A stretch of 10,164 bases of DNA, taken from NCBI GenBank assembly GCA_003024985.2, contig PXIH01S0036499.1. One strand, written 5' to 3'. The DNA is from Euperipatoides rowelli. Taxonomy: Eukaryota > Onychophora > Udeonychophora > Euonychophora > Peripatopsidae. The translations under genes were made by a program, and so were the position numbers. The notes below the pieces were generated by a model that saw only the letters and a program-made list of their open reading frames with translations, searched no databases and was not told the origin of the DNA. Shown here one piece after another: positions 6,601-10,164 of the stretch. Numbering within the stretch: position 1 is the stretch's first letter; the number at the start of each line of letters is the position of its first letter.

Positions 6601-8906
6601 AAAGACCAAGAAATAAAAATCTTAATCCATTTAAATTTATCTTTATAGATAAAACTTTCAAAGTCGGAGTGTTCTTTTACAGAATATATAAATTCATTCT
6701 TCAATGTCCTGGCTTCTAATTCAGATGATGAACACCAGTTGACAAACCGTTCAAGTGCAGGCAAAGCATTTTCAGAAAACAGTTGTTTAATTCTGAAATC
6801 CTTTGTAACTATGTCAAATAGAATTTTCTTAAATTCATGCCTATCTTCAGGAGATAACAAACCCCATGATATAAATTGATCAACAACATCTAGTCTGTCT
6901 TCATATATAAAATTATGAAACTGTCTTTCATTTTTCAATGAATATATCAAATCTTTGCTGAATTTATTCCTTTCATTCTCACATTGAAAACACCAAGAAA
7001 TAAATTTTTTAATAGATTCAAATCCATTTTGATGAATGAAATCCGTAAAGGCATCTATTCCTTTCAATGAAAACATCAAATATCTTTTGTATGTCTTAAT
7101 TTCTACTTCTGACGACAGACACCAGATAACAAATTCCTGAATGACTCTTAGCCGATCTTTCAATAATATTTCACTTAATATATTCGAGCAATAGAAATCA
7201 GTTATTTGATAAATCAATGTCTTTTTGAATTTGGTAATCTCCAGTTTAGATGGAAAACACCAACTGACAAAATTCTTGATGACTTCAAAGCATTTGGTAA
7301 ATGAAAATTCTTTATAGTTGCCATCTTCTACATGAAACTCTTCAATCGTCTCGATAGAAGATAAACACCACCAAAACAACACCATAATTACGTCTAACCT
7401 TTGTTCATATAGAACTTCATTTAATTCCTCATTTTTACCCTCAAAGACATCTGCAGAAAACAAACACCACTCACTAAACATCCTGAGATCTTCCCATTTC
7501 TTTTTGAAAATAAAATAAGTAAACCAAGAGCCTTCATTTATAGACATAATTACATCTTTTTTAAACCTTTTCATTTCTTCCTCTGAAGAAAGACAACTCT
7601 TTGTCAATATTTCAACAAGTTTCCATCTATGGTCTTTTATTAATTTACAACAAAGGGCTTTACCATTTACATAAAAACCAAATTTCAATTTTTCTTCAGA
7701 AGTTGCATTTTTTAATATCAAAACAATAAGTGCTGCATCTTCAGATTCAAAATAGCTGGATTTCATCAAATAATGGGCTAGAAATTTATTATTATTTCTT
7801 TGTAGAAATGATTTTTGGTAATTACTAGGGCTCTGACACCAGAATTCCCTTAAAAGGTTTTTATAGTCGTAATCCTTTAGTTCCTTTGCAATTTTAGTTG
7901 TAATCTTGTATAGCAAAATAACAAAGTTTTCCAATGATAAAAAATTCCACATTTGACAGGCAGTCGAAATAAAGCAGTCCTGATAGGGACAATTCAATAA
8001 GCAGGACAGTACATTAGAAGGCCCATTTATCCTTACATCCTCCTGAAGAAGCTTTATCCGTTGGCTTTCATTCATTTGTGACAACAGGAAATTTAATGTG
8101 TCAACATAATATTCGCCAATTTCTGAAAAATAATGATACGAAGGATACCGGTCTTGCCACATAAGAGAAATTATGTTGCCAGAATTTTCCAAAATGTCCT
8201 CTGTTTTTTGGGTTTCTAACTTTTCCCAGAAATATCTTGTTGCTACATCATTGTCACTCTGAATGGCTTTTTTAAATCCAAGTTCAATAAAATCATTATT
8301 CAACGTTAGGTCCTCATGTTTGCTACAATTTTCTGACCAAAGTTTCACTAATTCTGGTTGATATAACTCTTCTGGATAGTCACTATTAAAGAATTCAATT
8401 TCACGGTTTGGTGGTATTTGAACACTCAGAATAGATATATCATCCTTTAAACAGTAAATACAGGCTAATTTAAAGCGTACACAAATGTCAAGAGCAGCAT
8501 CTGCCACCAATAGTTCTGCTGTCAACCTTTTGTTAATCAATCCTGGTGGCGACCAGCATAAACTATTTAGACATAGGCTCATTTCTTTTAATTCAGAAAC
8601 GATATTATTATGGTATATGATCCACTTCATGATTTGTATTAACATTATTTCAGCAGTGTTCCCTATTTGTTCCTTTAGATGGAGAGGAAATTCTATTTTC
8701 TGTATAATTTTACCAATTGTTTCCTTAATATTTTTCAATACAAAAGATAGTTCGGAATTTAAAAAACCATCATCCATTTCATCCTCTATATTACCTTTCC
8801 AGGGTAAGGAACATATTTTTTCTTTAATATGAGGAAGATTGTACAGCCCTGAAACAATCTTCACCAGAACTGTTTGTTCAAGGAATGCTGGTTTATTCCT
8901 ATTCAT
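3642..8906 (-). CDS. Large uncharacterised alpha-solenoid repeat protein, 1754 aa, single exon
   Basis: No named gene is recognised. The frame is open without introns from ATG at 8906-8904 to TAA at 3644-3642. It continues upstream to a stop at 8972-8970 but has no earlier ATG; the chosen ATG has A at -3 and G at -1. Residues 1-438 are non-repeated and helix-prone, with a CWSPPG motif at 117-122 and a Cys-rich helix at ~143-157 (RFKLACIYCLKDD). This stretch recalls an uncharacterised chelicerate-expanded family (memory only). Residues 439-1671 are 29 tandem ~43-aa helical units, 1672-1700 a partial unit, and 1701-1754 an acidic Ser-rich tail. No signal peptide, membrane segment or catalytic motif is visible, so an intracellular scaffold or binding role is inferred. 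One codon is ATN (n at 3969), Ile or Met, and harmless to the frame. A 5' non-coding exon cannot be excluded, since a pyrimidine-rich stretch precedes the ATG. Coding status is strongly supported by length and by the conserved repeat; function is unknown. Confidence 0.88.
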   Translation of the reverse strand: MNRNKPAFLEQTVLVKIVSGLYNLPHIKEKICSLPWKGNIEDEMDDGFLNSELSFVLKNIKETIGKIIQKIEFPLHLKEQIGNTAEIMLIQIMKWIIYHNNIVSELKEMSLCLNSLCWSPPGLINKRLTAELLVADAALDICVRFKLACIYCLKDDISILSVQIPPNREIEFFNSDYPEELYQPELVKLWSENCSKHEDLTLNNDFIELGFKKAIQSDNDVATRYFWEKLETQKTEDILENSGNIISLMWQDRYPSYHYFSEIGEYYVDTLNFLLSQMNESQRIKLLQEDVRINGPSNVLSCLLNCPYQDCFISTACQMWNFLSLENFVILLYKITTKIAKELKDYDYKNLLREFWCQSPSNYQKSFLQRNNNKFLAHYLMKSSYFESEDAALIVLILKNATSEEKLKFGFYVNGKALCCKLIKDHRWKLVEILTKSCLSSEEEMKRFKKDVIMSINEGSWFTYFIFKKKWEDLRMFSEWCLFSADVFEGKNEELNEVLYEQRLDVIMVLFWWCLSSIETIEEFHVEDGNYKEFSFTKCFEVIKNFVSWCFPSKLEITKFKKTLIYQITDFYCSNILSEILLKDRLRVIQEFVIWCLSSEVEIKTYKRYLMFSLKGIDAFTDFIHQNGFESIKKFISWCFQCENERNKFSKDLIYSLKNERQFHNFIYEDRLDVVDQFISWGLLSPEDRHEFKKILFDIVTKDFRIKQLFSENALPALERFVNWCSSSELEARTLKNEFIYSVKEHSDFESFIYKDKFKWIKIFISWSFSSEGEMNKFKRDLIQSIKNHRTFHNLIYDEKLELIDGFILWCLSSEEEICKIKKEMLFAIQEDYRFKNLIYEYNRQNFLERLIIWSLSSEEERNLFKLGLISSMKTEPRFFSSIYKNKIEEIERFLSWCLSDSEKFSFKKELIYTLNGDQYFKDLVFEGNFNLIEKFYNWCLCTEYEIVTYKINLIESMKYDPRFITISFKKFQWLETRIEWCYSSKVEQYQYKKRLIYFLLGNFTIQNFIRQGRLNLVKKFSIVCLLSEEEILTFKKRLFYSIERNKDLIYQNGFNTMAEIISWAFSSKEEKNKFTSKLIFSIIDDHQLHTLILENKINLVEEFINLCLSSEYYKNLFKKKLFNSLIKAHVFKKLVRKNKLALIEKIFTWCLQPEVKISTFKNELRNSMIYDDYFRKLIYKNRIDMIEDFISWCSLCETDVCKFKKDLVFSIKDEAKYKNYIDWNYKLNLLEKFLIWGLPVEDEIVTVKKEFMNSVKHNRYFRNLMYNDRLDQIEAFISWCSASESDSCIFKKELLFAMKGDYHFKKLLYEDKINIIDDLITWSSLTKDDALALKKEMLHSLKKDQFFFILIYKNKMEQIERFISWCLTSRNDILDFKKEMLYSIKEDLKFKKLLKHKDNFKRVEKFITWSSLNEDEVKTFNKEMMNSMKGCRYFLDLMYDWRIDRIDDFLLWCSSSQEDVRQFKKEMVYSVIDEPKFKTRVTWIDKFNLIKKLGTWSLLTENEFCSFKKKLLYSMVDAPLFHNSMYLYSDQSIVNHFIFRFSESPDTISQFKKRMLHSMKEDYMFKSLLLKNKFDVIESYITWGLSSEEDVLQFKRDLIYSMKCDLRLHHLMYENKFDLVDKLISWCLSSEVDICALKKEILYSXKEYKEFKETVWIGNLVLIDKLIAWCLSTQEDIDTFNNELSHLINGDDYFNNFRYTSPKEQTENSDSEESFPDSEALSFDSYENISDEILNSCSEMSDDYSSTGTNELS
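3645..3806 (-). other. Acidic Ser-rich C-terminal tail of the repeat protein
   Basis: Residues 1701-1754 carry 15 Asp/Glu against a single Lys, with many Ser, including S-D-S-E-E and S-D-D contexts that fit acidic-directed kinases such as CK2. This composition differs sharply from the Lys-rich repeats before it and indicates a disordered tail. It could act as a regulatory, binding or turnover (PEST-like) segment. The composition is seen directly; the role is inference. Confidence 0.75.
3807..7592 (-). repeat. Tandem ~129-bp coding repeat: 29 full and 1 partial 43-aa helical units
   Basis: Starting each unit at the LSSEEE-like position gives 29 units totalling exactly 1233 residues (439-1671), then 29 residues of a thirtieth. 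Twenty units are 43 aa, two are 42, five are 44 (10, 19, 23, 25, 26... six counting both ends of the range), and the outliers are unit 2 (33), unit 3 (36), unit 4 (46) and unit 15 (40). A typical unit has S-S-E-E-E as helix cap, an amphipathic helix around FKKELIYSIKE, a short link with Phe or Leu, an LIYKNKL segment, and a second helix ending F-I-S-W-C. Trp occupies the penultimate position in 26 of 29 units and Cys the last in 19. At DNA level the antisense word caaacaccag recurs 129 bp apart (for example 3891 and 4020). The units have diverged but keep phase, which fits an old, selected solenoid rather than simple satellite DNA. The fold is inferred. Confidence 0.9.
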
Positions 8907-8987
8907 CTTTGAAATTGTTTGGGAAGGAGAAAATAGGAAATAGAACTGTCCCAACAAATAATAAATTGCCTACTGCAATGAAACGTT

Positions 8988-8997
8988 CCGATTGGCT
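8988..8997 (-). promoter_or_regulatory. CCAAT box upstream of the repeat-protein gene
   Basis: The minus strand reads AGCCAATCGG, a full match to the NF-Y consensus, about 80-90 bp before the ATG. About 40 bp further toward the gene, ACAGTT (8949-8944) matches the arthropod initiator pattern NCAGTY. Together they would give a compact promoter and a 5' leader of about 40 nt. No well-placed TATA box is seen. The matches are seen directly; promoter activity is inferred. Confidence 0.4.
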
Positions 8998-9084
8998 GTA
9001 TTATTTCAGGCTAAACATTACAAATGAAGTGTATTTTTTTTTTTGCTTAACCATAACTCAAACCCCTAAAAATGCTCCAGAATC

Positions 9085-9222
9085 TAAAAAAAAAAAAACA
9101 GCTAAATAAGTTAATGGATAGAAACAAACAAACAAACAAAAAAATCAAACAATTTAAAAGAAAAGAGTGGAGAAATGATTATAAAAAAGAATTTAAAAAA
9201 AAACAAAAAAAAAAACAACTAT
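9085..9222. repeat. A-rich tract with (AAAC)n
   Basis: Runs of 8-13 A alternate with an AAAC tetranucleotide array near 9122-9139. The tract lies about 200-300 bp upstream of the repeat-protein gene, where it is T-rich on the coding strand. It is low-complexity DNA with no motif that assigns it a role. Confidence 0.8.
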
Positions 9223-9340
9223 ATCCTGTATAGTATAGGCTGCTCTCTTTCTATACTGTACATGTAGGCTACATATACGGTAGGCAGGCTTTCAGATAAT
9301 TATTTCACGATGGCTTCCATTGACTCCCTAAAATTTTAAG

Positions 9341-9371
9341 GTGGCAGTCAATCAATTTGATTGACTGCCAC
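9341..9371. repeat. 31-bp near-perfect palindrome
   Basis: GTGGCAGTCAATCAA (9341-9355) and TTGATTGACTGCCAC (9357-9371) are exact reverse complements around a single T. Outer arms tggcttccat (9311-9320) and atggaagtca (9381-9390) pair at 9 of 10 positions, so the whole can fold as an interrupted hairpin. Confidence 0.95.
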
Positions 9372-9409
9372 AATTCTAACATGGAAGTCATTTCCAAAAG
9401 TTCTTAAAC

Positions 9410-9626
9410 ATACCTAAGAGTACCGGTACCTAAGAATACCCTAGAGTAACTAAGAATAAAGAATACCTAAGAGTACCTAAGCATACCTAAGAGTACTTAA
9501 GAATACCTAAGGGTACCTAAAAATACCTGAGAGTAATTAAGAATACCTAAGAGTATCTGAGAATACCTAAAAGTAACTAAGAATACATGAGTACCTAATA
9601 CCTAAAAATGTCTAATAATACCTAAT
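9410..9626. repeat. Minisatellite of ~10 bp with 20-bp higher-order unit
   Basis: About 22 imperfect copies of a decamer alternate between GAGTACCTAA and GAATACCTAA, giving a 20-bp period. The array degenerates toward its right end into AATACCTAATA. It lies inside the inverted-repeat-bounded block 9285-10046. Confidence 0.93.
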
Positions 9627-9828
9627 AAATTAATAATCATGACCAAACTGGCCTTTTATTATATTAGATAATTACACCAGTGTACAGTAGCTTATAGTAT
9701 CTCAGACAGTAGGCAGTTTTCAAAAGATTTAAAAATGCTGAACTATCATTTGTAATATACTGTATATATTATATGCTGTGACTGTGAGTTATATATTTTT
9801 TAACATTTTTTCATTTTGTTGGAAGCGT

Positions 9829-9892
9829 GTCAATAATAATTATTTAATACACTTAATTTTAAGTGTATTAAATAATTACCGGTATTATTGAC
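9829..9892. repeat. 64-bp inverted repeat with 2-nt loop
   Basis: The left arm 9829-9856 (gtcaataataattatttaat to acttaa) is the reverse complement of the right arm 9859-9892, except that the right arm has six extra bases, CCGGTA in effect, near 9879-9884. The loop is TT. Confidence 0.92.
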
Positions 9893-9914
9893 AACTAGAT
9901 TTATGCTTTGATGT

Positions 9915-9985
9915 CTTGAGAAATTATATGATGCCTAGGATATATCTATTGACTTCCGATTGACGGCTATAATAATTTTCTCAAG
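9915..9985. repeat. Inverted repeat with ~13-bp arms
   Basis: cttgagaaattat (9915-9927) pairs with ataattttctcaag (9972-9985) with one extra base in the right arm, around a 44-nt spacer. It follows directly after the 9829-9892 palindrome. From 10047 to the window end no feature is recognised. Confidence 0.8.
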
Positions 9986-10164
9986 CTTTTTTTTTGTAAA
10001 ATTAGAGTGTAAATGATGCCAAAACGCCCCTTATCTGAAAGCCTGAGTAGGGGAAGGTGTTGTACCTAGTGTTAAATTTATTGAGACATTATGCAGGATC
10101 AATAACAAATATAGCGTAGTGATTTCTCAAAATTAATATTTAATTATTCTTCTGCACCAAAACA

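Larger units (their letters stand above)
9285..10046. mobile_element. Possible foldback/non-autonomous element bounded by 15-bp inverted repeats
   Basis: CAGGCTTTCAGATAA at 9285-9299 is exactly inverted as TTATCTGAAAGCCTG at 10031-10045. GTAGG abuts both sides (9280-9284 and 10047-10051) if one extra A is counted at the right end. The interior has no coding region but holds three further inverted repeats (9311-9390, 9829-9892, 9915-9985) and a minisatellite. Nested palindromes between inverted ends suggest a foldback-like element. The short, imperfectly placed direct repeat keeps this tentative. Confidence 0.4.

Noticed and set aside
3807-7592. CRISPR array or bacterial satellite for the 129-bp periodicity
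   Set aside because: The repeats are contiguous coding units without unique spacers, and the context is eukaryotic.
3894-7592. Ankyrin, HEAT, ARM or TPR repeats
   Set aside because: The unit is 43 aa, with no G-TPLH (ankyrin), no TPR signature spacing at 34 aa and no HEAT/ARM Asp-Arg pattern; only the general helical solenoid idea is retained.
8944-8967. TATA box (TTTATTATT on the minus strand) for the gene
   Set aside because: It lies only about 20 bp before the candidate initiator and is unremarkable in AT-rich DNA.
4786-9109. Several plus-strand frames of 71-115 codons within and just beyond the large minus-strand gene
   Set aside because: Those within the gene are antisense shadows of a well-supported repeat-coding frame; the one at 8885-9109 runs into an A-rich tract and has no recognisable content.
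1-10164. tRNA or rRNA genes
   Set aside because: I looked for a GGTTCGA-type B box and cloverleaf arms on both strands and saw none; no conserved rRNA segment was recognised.

Overview
The window looks like draft genomic DNA from an animal nuclear genome. It is very AT-rich, with long gene-poor stretches full of A/T homopolymers, microsatellites, tandem duplications and fragments of cut-and-paste DNA transposons, and one base is unresolved (n at 3969). There are no operons, ribosome binding sites or prokaryotic genes. The N-terminal region of the one gene resembles, from memory and without a search, an uncharacterised protein family that is expanded in chelicerates (spiders, horseshoe crabs). 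A chelicerate source is therefore my best guess, held with moderate to low confidence.

Layout. 1-~118: end of a GGGAC-rich, probably hAT-like transposon. 241-586: a 180-bp sequence duplicated in tandem. 984-1186: a complete small non-autonomous hAT element (992-1178) with inverted termini and a perfect 8-bp target-site duplication, filled with a TA-rich microsatellite. ~1371-1499: a second hAT-type terminus. ~1599-2090: three tandem copies of a ~190-bp AT-rich unit. ~2090-3641: AT-rich DNA with nothing convincing. 3642-8906 (minus strand): one uninterrupted 1754-codon gene. 8907-9284: its upstream flank, with a CCAAT box and an A-rich tract. 9285-10046: a block bounded by 15-bp inverted repeats that contains three further palindromes and a 10/20-bp minisatellite. 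10047-10164: nothing recognised.

The gene is the main content. Its first ~440 residues are a non-repeated, mostly helical region. They are followed by 29 complete copies and one partial copy of a ~43-residue helical unit whose typical form starts LSSEEE, continues FKKELIYSIKED, and ends in Trp-Cys. A 54-residue Ser/Asp/Glu-rich tail closes the protein. It has no visible signal peptide, membrane helix or enzyme motif, and I expect a cytoplasmic or nuclear alpha-solenoid scaffold. Its function is unknown. The C-terminal half shows a two-unit superperiod, which suggests growth by duplication of unit pairs. No other protein-coding gene is supported, so no pathway can be reconstructed from neighbours.
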